DNA from: JASHVB01 sp049522565 | GTDB taxonomy: Bacteria > Pseudomonadota > Alphaproteobacteria > Acetobacterales > Acetobacteraceae | DNA length: 19,382 nucleotides | Assembly: GCA_049522565.1 (NCBI GenBank) | Contig: JBEKNT010000084.1 | Coordinates: forward strand, 1 to 19,382 | Reading direction: 5' to 3' | Shown here: positions 1 through 7,645 of the stretch, piece by piece | Numbering within the stretch: the stretch's first letter is position 1 | Layout of the letters: the number at the start of each line of letters is the position of its first letter | The notes under the pieces: generated by a model | Databases searched by the model: none | The model's input: only the letters and a program-made list of their open reading frames with translations | Told to the model about the DNA's origin: nothing | Translations under genes and position numbers: made by a program

Positions 1-278
1 ACATCCATGCGCGGGTGCAGGATTCGCACGATCTCGACGCCGCCGCGGTTGCGAGCGCGATAGAACAACACGTGCGAGCCGACGGATTGCCGGAAATAGC
101 CGGGCCGAATGGCCTCGGCGCTGCGGCCCTTGGTGCGCCCGGTCGCAAGCTCGGTGCAGGCCGACGCGATCAGCCGGATGTAGCGGTCCGCCTGCGCCGT
201 GCCCCATTGTTCCGCGCTGTAGTCCCAGATCTCGCTCAGGTCGCGACGGGCGCGTGGCGTCAGCACATAGCCGGCCAA
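1..278 (-). CDS. parE: ParE-type toxin (RelE/ParE superfamily), 3' end outside window
   Basis: The reading frame downstream of parD encodes a ParE-like protein. It begins LAGYVLTPRARRDLSEIW, has a central GRSAEAIRPGYFRQSVGSH segment, and continues into VLFYRARNRGGVEIVRILHPRMD at the window edge. Family ParE toxins are about 95-105 residues; about 92 are visible, so only a few C-terminal residues should be missing. They usually poison DNA gyrase. The frame is the same as that of parD, separated by the parD TAG and two codons, and the only sensible start is TTG at 278, which aligns with the usual M-x-x-Y-x-L-T-P-x-A beginning of the family. No Shine-Dalgarno sequence is close to it, so translation is probably coupled to parD. 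The family call rests on motif recognition. Confidence 0.88.
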   Translation of the reverse strand, partial: MAGYVLTPRARRDLSEIWDYSAEQWGTAQADRYIRLIASACTELATGRTKGRSAEAIRPGYFRQSVGSHVLFYRARNRGGVEIVRILHPRMD

Positions 279-284
279 CGTCGG

Positions 285-533
285 CTACCCGGCCCGCGCC
301 GATCGTCCGCCGCCCTTGAGGAATGCCTCGACGTCCAGCGGACGCGCCCGGCCGCTGGTCTCACCTTCGATCAAGGCCGCGCGCAATGCTGCAAGCTGGG
401 CCTCCTGCTGTTCCAGCAGACGCAGGCCGGCGCGCACCACCTCGCTGGCCGAACCATACCGGCCGCTGCCGACCTGTTGGTCGACAAAATCGGCGAAGTG
501 ATCTCCGAGGGTGAGCGAAGTATTGCGGGACAT
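285..533 (-). CDS. parD: ParD-type antitoxin (ribbon-helix-helix)
   Basis: An 82-residue protein with the classic ParD pattern. The N-terminal strand MSRNTSLTLGDHFADFVDQQV is followed by SGRYGSASEVVRAGLRLLEQQE, then a charged C-terminal tail that binds toxin. The N-terminal ribbon-helix-helix normally binds the operon's own operator, and the tail neutralises ParE. ATG at 533 is preceded by AAGG about 8 bases upstream, a reasonable ribosome site. The gene lies directly before parE and the two form an antitoxin-first operon, as is usual for parDE. Length matches the family (about 80 residues), so the antitoxin appears intact. Confidence 0.9.
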   Translation of the reverse strand: MSRNTSLTLGDHFADFVDQQVGSGRYGSASEVVRAGLRLLEQQEAQLAALRAALIEGETSGRARPLDVEAFLKGGGRSARAG

Positions 534-560
534 TCGTTCGACCTTATGTGCAGTTTAGGC

Positions 561-596
561 GTACAGGGATATTGGTACCACAAATGGGTACCCTGT
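561..596 (-). promoter_or_regulatory. Putative parDE operator/promoter region
   Basis: The 30-60 bases upstream of parD contain two GGTACC hexamers (574-579 and 587-592, 13 bases apart) inside an outer inverted repeat, ACAGGG (563-568) with CCCTGT (591-596). ParD proteins repress their own promoter through such paired sites, so this is a plausible autoregulatory operator. No convincing -10/-35 pair is visible, and binding is inferred from position and symmetry only. Confidence 0.4.
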
Positions 597-610
597 CCAG
601 CAAGGCAGGC

Positions 611-697
611 GCGAGGCGGTTCTGCGAGCGTATGATTCCGTCGGCGGATCGTCTGTATGACGAGTATCTGGATGAGATCAGGAAGGAGGGGTTGATC
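611..697 (+). pseudogene. C-terminal remnant of a RelE/ParE-superfamily toxin
   Basis: The plus-strand frame just before the XRE antitoxin encodes RRFCERMIPSADRLYDEYL followed by DEIRKEGLI. This closely resembles the C-terminus of the toxin partner of this antitoxin family, which ends in a pattern like (V/I)P-x-ADRLYDEHL-x-x-L-x-x-EGLI. The roughly 80-90 N-terminal residues, with the core beta-sheet, are absent: upstream sequence becomes the parDE control region. The frame then runs on past the expected toxin stop. It is therefore read as a truncated toxin left beside an intact antitoxin. Identification is from remembered family patterns, not from an alignment. Confidence 0.6.
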
Positions 698-699
698 GC

Positions 700-1071
700 A
701 TGGCCGGGCATCGGCCGATTGCCTCGCTGCGAGACAGGATGTCGCCGGAGCGGCGGGCACGCAACGCCGAAGCGGCGCGATCCACGCTGCGCGACATCGA
801 GCGCGCGGCATGTGCCCTCCACGAACTCCGGCAGGCACGCCAGGCACGCCAGCGCAGCCAGGAGGATTTGGCGCGCGCGTTGAAGATGCAGCAGCCGGCC
901 ATCGCCAAGCTGGAACACCGGGCGGACATGTATGTCAGCAATCTGCGGCGATACATCGAGGCGCTGGGTGGCACGCTGGAGATCACCGCACGGTTTCCCG
1001 ACGGCGAGGTGACGATCACCAACTTTCGCGATGTCGGGGAGGAGGCCGCCACACCCGCCTGCTCCAGCTAG
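700..1071 (+). CDS. XRE-family helix-turn-helix antitoxin, HigA-like, orphan
   Basis: A 123-residue DNA-binding antitoxin. The helix-turn-helix lies in the middle: SQEDLARALKMQQPAIAKLE at about residues 52-71, followed by the family signature DMYVSNLRRYIEALGGTLEI and a beta-rich end ARFPDGEVTITNF. Members pair with a RelE/ParE-superfamily toxin encoded just upstream and repress the operon. Here the toxin is reduced to a scrap. ATG at 700 has a very strong Shine-Dalgarno sequence (GGAAGGAGGG, 681-690), which decides the start. A short RQARQAR repetition precedes the HTH and comes from a tandem nine-base repeat. The TAG stop shares the CTAG at 1068-1071 with the stop of the convergent TIR gene. 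The role as free antitoxin or regulator is inferred. Confidence 0.82.
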   Translation: MAGHRPIASLRDRMSPERRARNAEAARSTLRDIERAACALHELRQARQARQRSQEDLARALKMQQPAIAKLEHRADMYVSNLRRYIEALGGTLEITARFPDGEVTITNFRDVGEEAATPACSS

Positions 1072-1913
1072 TATTGGAGCCAATTTCCCATCGTCTGTCG
1101 CGCAATGGACCTAGACGAATACACGTCCAGCACGACTAGTTCTAAGCGCGTGGAGGGGCTAAGAATGATCTGTTGCGCCAACTTGACGTAGAACAAAAGC
1201 GTCCCGCGAACCGGTATCGATCCGATAGGAGCGGTTCCAGTCTTGACGTCGAGAGCATCCGCGGCATGCAAGACCTTGCTGTTGATGTCGCCGGCAAGTT
1301 GGAGATGTTCGGGTATCGCCGTCAGTTGAGCGGAAACGGGTCTGAACCCTGGGGGGACTACACTGAGCTCCCAGCCCGTCGCCACGCTGGGCGCACCCGT
1401 GTTCCAAACCTGCACGTCCAAGGCGATTCCGGTGAGATGTGCTCGTACATCTGCCGCGTCTGGTACAAAGACATTTCCCCCAGACATCGAAAGTCTCAAT
1501 TCTGGTTTGGCTCGCGATACAGGTTGTAGCTGGCCTTGCTTACCCAAGAGCCTACGAGCTGTTGTTGTTAAGCTTGGCGGCACCGCCGTCGTTCCGCCCC
1601 GGCGCAGCGCCGCGCGGATCGAGTCCGCCAGTGCCGCCAGCTTCAGCGCGACGTCCTCGCCGTTCGGGTCGCGGAACCGCAGCGGCCGAAAGTCGATCCA
1701 CTGCCGGCCGCGCAGTAGTTCCAGCATCGCGGGGTCGTGGCACTCGCTGGGCCGATGCGGGTCCACATCGTCCACGCTGAGGTAATGCAGCGGGAGAATA
1801 AGTTCGTCCCGCCCGAGCGCCGCCTCTCGCTCGCGGAAATGCATCACCTCCTGGCAGCACATCTGGCTTTGCAGAAAGGCCGGCGTCACGATCGGGATGA
1901 ACCCATCGGAAGG
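1068..1913 (-). pseudogene. TIR-domain protein lacking the N-terminal part of the TIR domain
   Basis: The open frame (stop-to-stop 1,068-1,913) starts mid-domain: PSDGFIPIVTPAFLQSQMCC, then QEVMHFREREAALGRDELIL, the end of a bacterial TIR domain with the WIDFRPLRF element that usually follows. The S-x-x-C-x-x-E motif carrying the catalytic glutamate of TIR NADases is present (SQMCCQE; Glu14 counted from the GTG at 1,889). The first strands, BB-loop and start codon are gone, because an in-frame TGA (1,914-1,916) cuts the frame just before PSDG and vapC ends 30 bases further on. The C-terminal roughly 160 residues are beta-rich and of unknown function, perhaps a sensing domain. The only usable start is GTG 1,889, which would give 273 residues without a complete fold. 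Read as a decayed defence-type gene, not a functional NADase. Confidence 0.7.
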
Positions 1914-1945
1914 TCAGGCCGAAGCCGACGAAACCCTCGCCGTCG

Positions 1946-2362
1946 TCAGGCATCAAGCAGCACAATACCCACCGCGCGGGCCGCGCGTCGCAGGTCCCCG
2001 TCGCGCGTGGCCAGCGGAAGTCCGCGGTCCATCGCCAGATCGAGGTAGATGGCATCGTGGGTCGTCAGGCGATGGGCCCGCGCGAGGCGCAGCACCGGCC
2101 CCCGCATCCGGCCGGTTTCATCCGCCGTCTCGATCGGCAGGCTGCCAAGCAACTCCAACAGTTCGGCGCAGCGGTCCGGAGTGATGCGCTGCCGCCGCTC
2201 CGCCGTCAGCAGCAGGTTCGCGGTCTCGGCGTGCCACAGCGTCGGCACGACGGCCTGTTTCTCGGCCAGGCTGTCACGCAACGCCTCGCTGGCCGGCGTT
2301 GCTTCGTCTGCGAAGCACCACGCGGCCGTGACCGAGACGTCGAGGACGAAACCGCCTACCAC
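1946..2362 (-). CDS. vapC: VapC-type PIN-domain ribonuclease toxin
   Basis: A 138-residue PIN-domain protein. The expected acidic quartet is present: Asp8 (FVLDVS), Glu46 (WHAETANLL), Asp103 (LTTHDAIYLDLA) and Asp121 (LATRDGDLR). Such toxins cut RNA, commonly tRNA or rRNA, using Mg2+. The GTG start at 2,362 lies inside the last codons of vapB (7-base overlap), so translation is coupled, as is usual for vapBC. All four catalytic acids and the normal length suggest an active toxin. The stop is 30 bases from the broken end of the TIR fragment. RNA target cannot be read from sequence. Confidence 0.92.
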   Translation of the reverse strand: MVGGFVLDVSVTAAWCFADEATPASEALRDSLAEKQAVVPTLWHAETANLLLTAERRQRITPDRCAELLELLGSLPIETADETGRMRGPVLRLARAHRLTTHDAIYLDLAMDRGLPLATRDGDLRRAARAVGIVLLDA

Positions 2363-2595
2363 TTGCGTCCGGCGTCACGGAACTCGCGCCAGTCGCCGCC
2401 CAGCGTCTGGCCGACGGCGATCTCCCGCATCCGCTTGATCGCGGCCCTGATGCGCTCCGGATCGCGCCGTTCCACCGGCACGAGTTGCGCGACAGGCTTC
2501 CCGTGGCGGGTGATGGTGAACGCCTCGCCCTTCGCCACCCGTTCCAACAGGGATGACAGATGCGTCTTGGCCTCGAAAGCGCCGACAGTCTCCAT
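2356..2595 (-). CDS. vapB: Phd/YefM-type antitoxin paired with VapC
   Basis: A 79-residue protein starting METVGAFEAKTHLSSLLERV and continuing AKGEAFTITRHGKPVAQLVP, the diagnostic Phd/YefM N-terminal DNA-binding fold. The rest is a charged toxin-binding tail ending in DWREFRDAGRKW. Antitoxins of this fold often pair with PIN toxins and repress their own promoter. ATG at 2,595 has GGAG about 10 bases upstream. The symbol vapB is used because of the partner; by fold it is Phd-like rather than AbrB-like. The gene appears intact. Confidence 0.9.
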   Translation of the reverse strand: METVGAFEAKTHLSSLLERVAKGEAFTITRHGKPVAQLVPVERRDPERIRAAIKRMREIAVGQTLGGDWREFRDAGRKW

Positions 2596-2598
2596 TTC

Positions 2599-2626
2599 AA
2601 CCAGTCTCCAACCAGTCTACCAGACC
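2599..2626 (-). promoter_or_regulatory. Direct-repeat operator candidate upstream of vapBC
   Basis: Two copies of AACCAGTCT (2,599-2,607 and 2,610-2,618) stand exactly 11 bases apart, about one helical turn, and a third partial copy (ACCAG) follows at 2,619-2,623. They lie a few bases upstream of the vapB start. Spacing by one turn is typical of sites bound cooperatively by Phd-type antitoxins. Function is inferred. Confidence 0.45.
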
Positions 2627-2691
2627 CTACGCCTGACCGGCCGCGTCTGCAAAGTCTATCCCCGAATCGCCGCCCCGCCCTACACTGCCGC

Positions 2692-5600
2692 ATGCCCCAC
2701 GCCGATTTCGTCCACCTCCGCGCCCACTCCGCCTACTCGCTCAGCGAGGGCGCGATCAAAGTGGACAAACTCCCCACCCTGGCCCGCGAGGCACAGATGC
2801 CGGCGGTGGCGATCACCGACACCGGCAACCTGTTCGGCGCGCTGGAGTTCAGCCAGTACTGCGTCGCCAAGGGCATCCAGCCGATCATCGGCTGCCAGCT
2901 CGCGCTGACCCGCGCCGACAACCCCCGCCTCGCCCCCGAGCCGATCGTCCTCCTGGCGCAGGACGCGATCGGCCTCGCCAACCTCCAGCGCCTCTCATCG
3001 TTCGGCTTCCTCGACACCGACCCCGGCCAGAAGCCGCAGCTCCCGTTCGACCGCATCGCCCAGCACGCCGCCGGCCTCATCCTGCTGACCGGCGGCACCA
3101 CCGGCCCGCTCGCCCGCCTCCTCGCCGACGGCCAGCGTCACGAAGCCGAACGCCTGCTCGCGCATTTCGCCGCGGCCTTCGGCGACCGCACCGTCGTCGA
3201 ACTGCACCGCCACGGCCTGCCGCTTGAAGCCGCCATCGAGCCCGGCATGATCGCCCTGGCCGATACGCTCAACCTCCCGCTGGTCGCCACCAACGATTGC
3301 TTCTTCGCCACCCCATCGATGTTCGAAGCGCACGACGCCTTGCTCTGCATCGCCGAGGCTCGCCTGCTGTCGGAACCCGAACGTCGCCGCGTCACCCCCG
3401 AACATTGGTTCAAGCCCGCCGCCGACATGCGCGCGCTGTTCGCCGACCTGCCGGAGGCCTGCGACAACACGCTCGCCATCGCCCGCCGCTGTGCCGTGAT
3501 GATGGAGACCCGCAAGCCGCTGCTGCCGGTCAGCCCCAAGGTCCACCCGGGCGCCACCGAGGAAGCAACCGTCCGAGCGATGGCGATCGAGGGCCTCGGC
3601 CGCCGCATGGACGCGATCGCCGCCGACGCCGCCACCCGCAGCCGCTACAAGGAACGCCTGGACTACGAACTCGGCGTCATCGCGAAGATGGGTTTCGCCG
3701 GCTACTTCCTGATCGTCGCCGACTTCATCCAGTGGGCGAAAGCGCAGAACATCCCGGTCGGTCCCGGCCGAGGCTCCGGCGCCGGTTCGGTCGCCGCCTG
3801 GGCGCTGACCATCACCGACCTCGACCCGCTGCGCTTCAACCTGCTGTTCGAGCGCTTCCTCAACCCCGAACGCGTGTCGATGCCCGACTTCGACATCGAC
3901 TTCTGCCAGGAAGGCCGCGACCGCGTCATCGACTATGTGCGCCGCGAATACGGCGGCGACCGGGTGGCGCAGATCATTACCTTCGGCAAGCTGCAAGCCC
4001 GTGCCGCGGTGCGCGACGTCGGCCGCGTGCTCGGCCTGCCGTTCGGCCAGGTCAACAAGGTGGCCGAGCTGATCCCCAACAATCCGGCGCATCCGGTCAC
4101 CTTGCAGCAGGCGATCGACGGCGAGCCCCGCCTGCGCCAGTTGCGCGACGACGACGAAGGCATCGCCCGCCTGCTGGAAATCGCCTTGCAGATCGAGGGC
4201 CTGTATCGCCACGCCTCCACCCACGCCGCCGGCGTGGTGATCGGCGACCGCCCGCTGATCGAGCTGGTCCCGCTGTATCGCGATCCGCGCTCGGAATTCC
4301 TGGTCACGCAATATTCGATGAAATACGTCGAACAGGCGGGACTGGTGAAGTTCGACTTCCTCGGGCTGACCACGTTGACCATCCTGCAACGCGCGGTGGG
4401 GCTGCTGCACGGGCTGGGCATCGCGGTCGATCTCGAAAAACTGCCGCTCGACGATGCGAAGACTTACGACATGTTACAGCGCGGCGATGCCGGCGGGGTG
4501 TTCCAGCTCGAAGGTCAGGGCATGCGGGACGTGCTGCGGCAGATGCGGCCGGACCGGTTCGATGACCTGATCGCCGCGGTGGCGCTGTATCGCCCGGGCC
4601 CGATGGCGAACATTCCCGATTTCTGCAAGCACAAGCACGGCGAACCGTGGGAAGCGCCGCATCCGGAGCTGACGGATATCCTCAGCGAGACCTACGGCAT
4701 CATCGTCTACCAGGAACAGGTGATGCAGATCGCCCAGCGCATGGGCGGCTACAGCCTGGGCGGTGCCGACCTGCTGCGCCGCGCCATGGGCAAGAAGATC
4801 CGCTCCGAGATGGAAGCCCAGCGCGAGATTTTCGTCCGCGGCGCCACGGGTCGCGGCATCAGCGAAGAAAAAGCCACCGAAGTGTTCGACCTGATGGCGA
4901 AGTTCGCCGACTATGGCTTCAACAAATCGCACGCCGCAGCCTACGCGCTGGTCGCCTACCAGACCGCGTGGATGAAGGCCAACCATCCCGAGGTCTTCAT
5001 CGCCGCCTGCATGAGCCTGGCGCTGGGCAACACCGACCGGCTCGCGGCCTTGAAGCAGGAAGCCGAGCGTGCCGGCACGCGCATCCTGCCGCCCGACATC
5101 AACCGCTCGCTGCCGGACTTTTCAGTGGAATACGTCGAAGCGGGCCCGGGGTCGCCGGATCCGGGTGGCCGCAAGCTGGCGATCCGCTACGCCCTGGCTG
5201 CGATCAAGAAGGTCGGGCTCGCGGCGATGCAGGCGGTGGTTGCGGCGCGGGGGGAAAAACCGTTCGCCGACCTCGCCGACTTCGCCGCACGGGTCGATCC
5301 GCGCCAGCTCAACCGCATGCAGATCGAGCATCTGGTCAAGGCCGGCGCGTTCGATGCCATGGAGCCCAATCGCGCCCGGCTGTTCGCCGCGGCAGAGACC
5401 ATCCTGCGCCGCGCCACGGCCCTGGCTGAGGAGCGCGAAAGCGGCCAGATCGCCATGTTCGGCGGCGGCGGCAGTGGGCAGACCGAGCCCCTGCACCTGC
5501 CGCCGACGCCCGACTGGCCACAACTCGAGCGGCTGGCCTTCGAGGCGGAGGCGATCGGCTTCCATCTCACCGCCCACCCGCTGGACGCCTACGCCCAGGC

Positions 5601-6144
5601 GTTGCGCCGGCTCGGCGTGATCCCCTGCGCTCAGGTGGAAGCGCGCGCGCAGGCGGGGGTGACGCGGGTGAAGCTGGCGGGCAACGTCGTGGCCACCAAG
5701 GAGCGCATCACCCGCACCGGCAGCCGCATGGCCTGGGTCCGCCTGTCCGATGCGTCCGGCTCCTGCGAGGTCACGCTGTTCAGCGAAGTGCTGGCCCGCG
5801 CGCGCGACGCGGTGGCGGACGGTGCCAACCTGCTGGTCACCGCCGACCTGCGCATGGAAGGCGAGGCGCTGCGCGTCACCGCCCAGGACGTCGTCCTGCT
5901 GGACCAGGCGGCGGCCGCGGCGGGCGCCTCGATGCGCGTCTGGCTGCGCGAGACCGCCGCCGTGCCGCATATCCGCGATCTGCTGGGGACTGCCGGCAGC
6001 GGCAAGGGGCGGGTGGTGCTGGTGCCGCGCCTCGGCGCGGAACAGAGCGTGGAAATCGCCTTGCCGGGCGGCTTCAACGTCACCCCAAGGCTGGCGCAGG
6101 CCCTGAAACTGCTGCCCGGCGTGGAGCAGGTGGAAGAGCTGTAG
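2692..6144 (+). CDS. dnaE: DNA polymerase III alpha subunit (DnaE1)
   Basis: The replicative polymerase catalytic subunit, 1,150 residues, extends the DNA chain within the PolIII holoenzyme. An N-terminal PHP domain begins FVHLRAHSAYSLSEGAIKVD. The palm carries MPDFDIDFCQEGRD, putting the catalytic aspartates at residues 401 and 403, and KFDFLGLTTLT, placing the third at 555; these are the same numbers as in E. coli DnaE. RPGPMANIPDF and YQEQVMQIAQRMGGYS are further family blocks. A helix-hairpin-helix region (about 855-885) and an OB fold (about 990-1,065, TRVKLAGNVVATKERITRTG) follow. The frame is open back to 2,560, but conservation starts at MPHADFVHLR, so ATG 2,692 is chosen. There is no Shine-Dalgarno sequence before it. 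The gene appears complete and active. Confidence 0.97.
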   Translation: MPHADFVHLRAHSAYSLSEGAIKVDKLPTLAREAQMPAVAITDTGNLFGALEFSQYCVAKGIQPIIGCQLALTRADNPRLAPEPIVLLAQDAIGLANLQRLSSFGFLDTDPGQKPQLPFDRIAQHAAGLILLTGGTTGPLARLLADGQRHEAERLLAHFAAAFGDRTVVELHRHGLPLEAAIEPGMIALADTLNLPLVATNDCFFATPSMFEAHDALLCIAEARLLSEPERRRVTPEHWFKPAADMRALFADLPEACDNTLAIARRCAVMMETRKPLLPVSPKVHPGATEEATVRAMAIEGLGRRMDAIAADAATRSRYKERLDYELGVIAKMGFAGYFLIVADFIQWAKAQNIPVGPGRGSGAGSVAAWALTITDLDPLRFNLLFERFLNPERVSMPDFDIDFCQEGRDRVIDYVRREYGGDRVAQIITFGKLQARAAVRDVGRVLGLPFGQVNKVAELIPNNPAHPVTLQQAIDGEPRLRQLRDDDEGIARLLEIALQIEGLYRHASTHAAGVVIGDRPLIELVPLYRDPRSEFLVTQYSMKYVEQAGLVKFDFLGLTTLTILQRAVGLLHGLGIAVDLEKLPLDDAKTYDMLQRGDAGGVFQLEGQGMRDVLRQMRPDRFDDLIAAVALYRPGPMANIPDFCKHKHGEPWEAPHPELTDILSETYGIIVYQEQVMQIAQRMGGYSLGGADLLRRAMGKKIRSEMEAQREIFVRGATGRGISEEKATEVFDLMAKFADYGFNKSHAAAYALVAYQTAWMKANHPEVFIAACMSLALGNTDRLAALKQEAERAGTRILPPDINRSLPDFSVEYVEAGPGSPDPGGRKLAIRYALAAIKKVGLAAMQAVVAARGEKPFADLADFAARVDPRQLNRMQIEHLVKAGAFDAMEPNRARLFAAAETILRRATALAEERESGQIAMFGGGGSGQTEPLHLPPTPDWPQLERLAFEAEAIGFHLTAHPLDAYAQALRRLGVIPCAQVEARAQAGVTRVKLAGNVVATKERITRTGSRMAWVRLSDASGSCEVTLFSEVLARARDAVADGANLLVTADLRMEGEALRVTAQDVVLLDQAAAAAGASMRVWLRETAAVPHIRDLLGTAGSGKGRVVLVPRLGAEQSVEIALPGGFNVTPRLAQALKLLPGVEQVEEL

Positions 6145-6231
6145 GCGGTGTCGGGCGGAAAAGCGCGGCGCGTTCCGCTACGGGCGGCCTGACCGATTGC
6201 AGCAGCCTGCCGCAACCGCTCCCATAAGCGA

Positions 6232-6426
6232 TCAGTCTTCGCCCAGCGCGCAATGTCCGACCAGCACAGCCAGCGGGATTGACAGGCAGGTCCAGACCGT
6301 CAGGCAGGCGAGTCCCTCGGCGAGCGCCGCTGGCGGCAACAGGCTCGCACCGCAGCCCAGCAGCACAACCAGCGCCGGCACGCAAATCAAGATCAGTCTC
6401 TCTCGGCGATCCTCGGCTGAAGTCAT
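6232..6426 (-). CDS. Small two-helix membrane protein, unknown function
   Basis: A 64-residue protein with a charged N-terminus (MTSAEDRRER), a first hydrophobic helix (about residues 11-31, LILICVPALVVLLGCGASLL), a short loop, and a second (about 38-58, LACLTVWTCLSIPLAVLVGH), ending CALGED. This predicts a two-pass inner-membrane protein with both ends on the same side. ATG at 6,426 is preceded by AGGAG with a 9-base gap (6,436-6,440), strong support for a real gene despite its size. The style resembles small hypothetical proteins of Acetobacteraceae, from memory. It converges on dnaE and no partner is evident. Confidence 0.68.
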   Translation of the reverse strand: MTSAEDRRERLILICVPALVVLLGCGASLLPPAALAEGLACLTVWTCLSIPLAVLVGHCALGED

Positions 6427-7280
6427 CTGCGGCAGCTCCTGACCCGACCCTCAAAGCAATGGAAGGATGCAGAAAGCATGCCAGAATAAAAAGGTGATAC
6501 CCGATAGGTACTTGCCGCTCGTGGCCGTGCGTTGTTACATGAAGTTGTTAAATTTCCCGACGTTGCTGCCCGCACGCTGGTGGGCAGCCCGGCGTCGCTT
6601 TAATATCATTTGCTCCCACGCACCGAAACTGGTGGAAAACGTTCGGACTTGCGCGTTGACCACCGGCCGGCGGCGGCCGACCCGCCCTGAATGAAACCGC
6701 GTCGGCCGCGGACGAGAAAGAGTCTCCCCCCTCCCCTTGTGGGAGGGGGAGTTAGTTTCTTGCTAGGCCACCGGTCGGACCCTCCTCGCGACCCGGCGTC
6801 CACGCGTTGCTGCTTCCCGCCCGACGCTGCCGCTCTGGCGGCGCTGCCCGCTACAGCCCGACACTGCCGACCCAAGACCGCCACCCGATGCGACGGCGCG
6901 TTGCCGGTGTGGCGACTCTCACGGATTCCGCCCTGCCGGTCACGCCAACATCGTCATGGCCGGCGAAGGCCCACATCCGCGACCGGGCCACGGAAGGCCA
7001 GGAAAGTCGTGCATGCCGACCGACCGGGTCCGGTGCCCGGCGGCAGGCTCCGCCTTCGCCGCCGCGCCTGGCTCCGTGGGCGGCATGCCGGGACTGCCGT
7101 CGCGTGTCGGTCGACCGCAGCGCGCTTGGCTATTCTCTTTCCGGAACGGACTCAGGACATGGCTGCCGCGCCTGCATCCGGCATGGCGGACGACCGTGAC
7201 GATGGCACGTCAGCACGCCATCACGTGTCGATCGTATGGACGCTGGTGAGCCGGGGATCGCCCACCGCGACGCTGGGTCA
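6427..7280. other. 854-base stretch without a supported gene
   Basis: The first 250 bases (about 6,460-6,620) are noticeably richer in A and T than the surroundings, with no long coding pattern and no tRNA-like fold that I can recognise. A GC-rich hairpin lies at 6,724-6,751. From 6,800 to 7,280 long open frames exist on the plus strand, but their translations are Arg/Pro/Ala-rich and look non-coding. A short piece starting CATCGTCATGGCCGG (near 6,950) resembles the start of the repeat at 8,282. Confidence 0.5.
6724..6751. repeat. C-rich/G-rich hairpin, intergenic repeat or terminator
   Basis: CTCCCCCCTCCCC (6,724-6,736) pairs with GGGAGGGGGAG (6,741-6,751) around a short TTGT loop, with one bulged C. 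On the plus strand it is followed by TTAGTTTCTT, so it could end transcription. The sequence resembles the hairpin at 18,971, which argues for a dispersed family rather than a gene-specific terminator. Confidence 0.5.
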
Positions 7281-7484
7281 TCACCAGGCGGGATGGCCCT
7301 CCTGGACACGCCATTGCGCCAATGCCGGCACGGGATCCGGACGCGACGCCACAGCGATCGTGACGCGCCGCACCAGCGCGATCATATCCTGCTCCGTTAC
7401 GCCGTCGCTCTCCATCACCAGGCGGATCATCGGGTCGCGGAGCCAACCCCGCAGTGTGGGTGCCGTGGTCTGTTCTGTGCACAT
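7281..7484 (-). CDS. Small protein of unknown function
   Basis: A 67-residue soluble protein, beginning MCTEQTTAPTLRGWLRDPMI with a middle RLVMESDGVTEQDMIALVRR. It has no signal peptide or membrane segment and looks mostly helical. ATG at 7,484 has GAGGA with a 7-base gap, and the composition is balanced, unlike the Arg/Pro-rich shadow translations around it, so it is accepted as a gene. I do not recognise its function; the pattern LRDP-IRLVM-SDGVTE resembles small hypothetical proteins in related bacteria, from memory. No neighbour suggests a role. Confidence 0.6.
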   Translation of the reverse strand: MCTEQTTAPTLRGWLRDPMIRLVMESDGVTEQDMIALVRRVTIAVASRPDPVPALAQWRVQEGHPAW

Positions 7485-7645
7485 CGCACTGTCCTCATCC
7501 CGTGGGCGCAGGCCGCATGCTACGCCCCGCACGGACCGGACTAGTGCAAATAATCGTGTCAGAATGTTGCCCGTCTTGCGAAGCAGCGGCGATTTTCGTG
7601 ACGGCCCGATGAAAGCTTTTCCATGTCGCCGGGCCGCTTCGAGCG

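Noticed and set aside
15..635. 206-residue open frame on the plus strand
   Set aside because: Antisense to parE and parD, which have clear family motifs.
2995..4410. 471-residue open frame on the minus strand
   Set aside because: Antisense to the palm region of dnaE; no domain signal.
6155..6178. Hairpin after dnaE (GCGGAA ... TTCCGC)
   Set aside because: Only six pairs with a 12-base loop and no U-run, so not convincing as a terminator.
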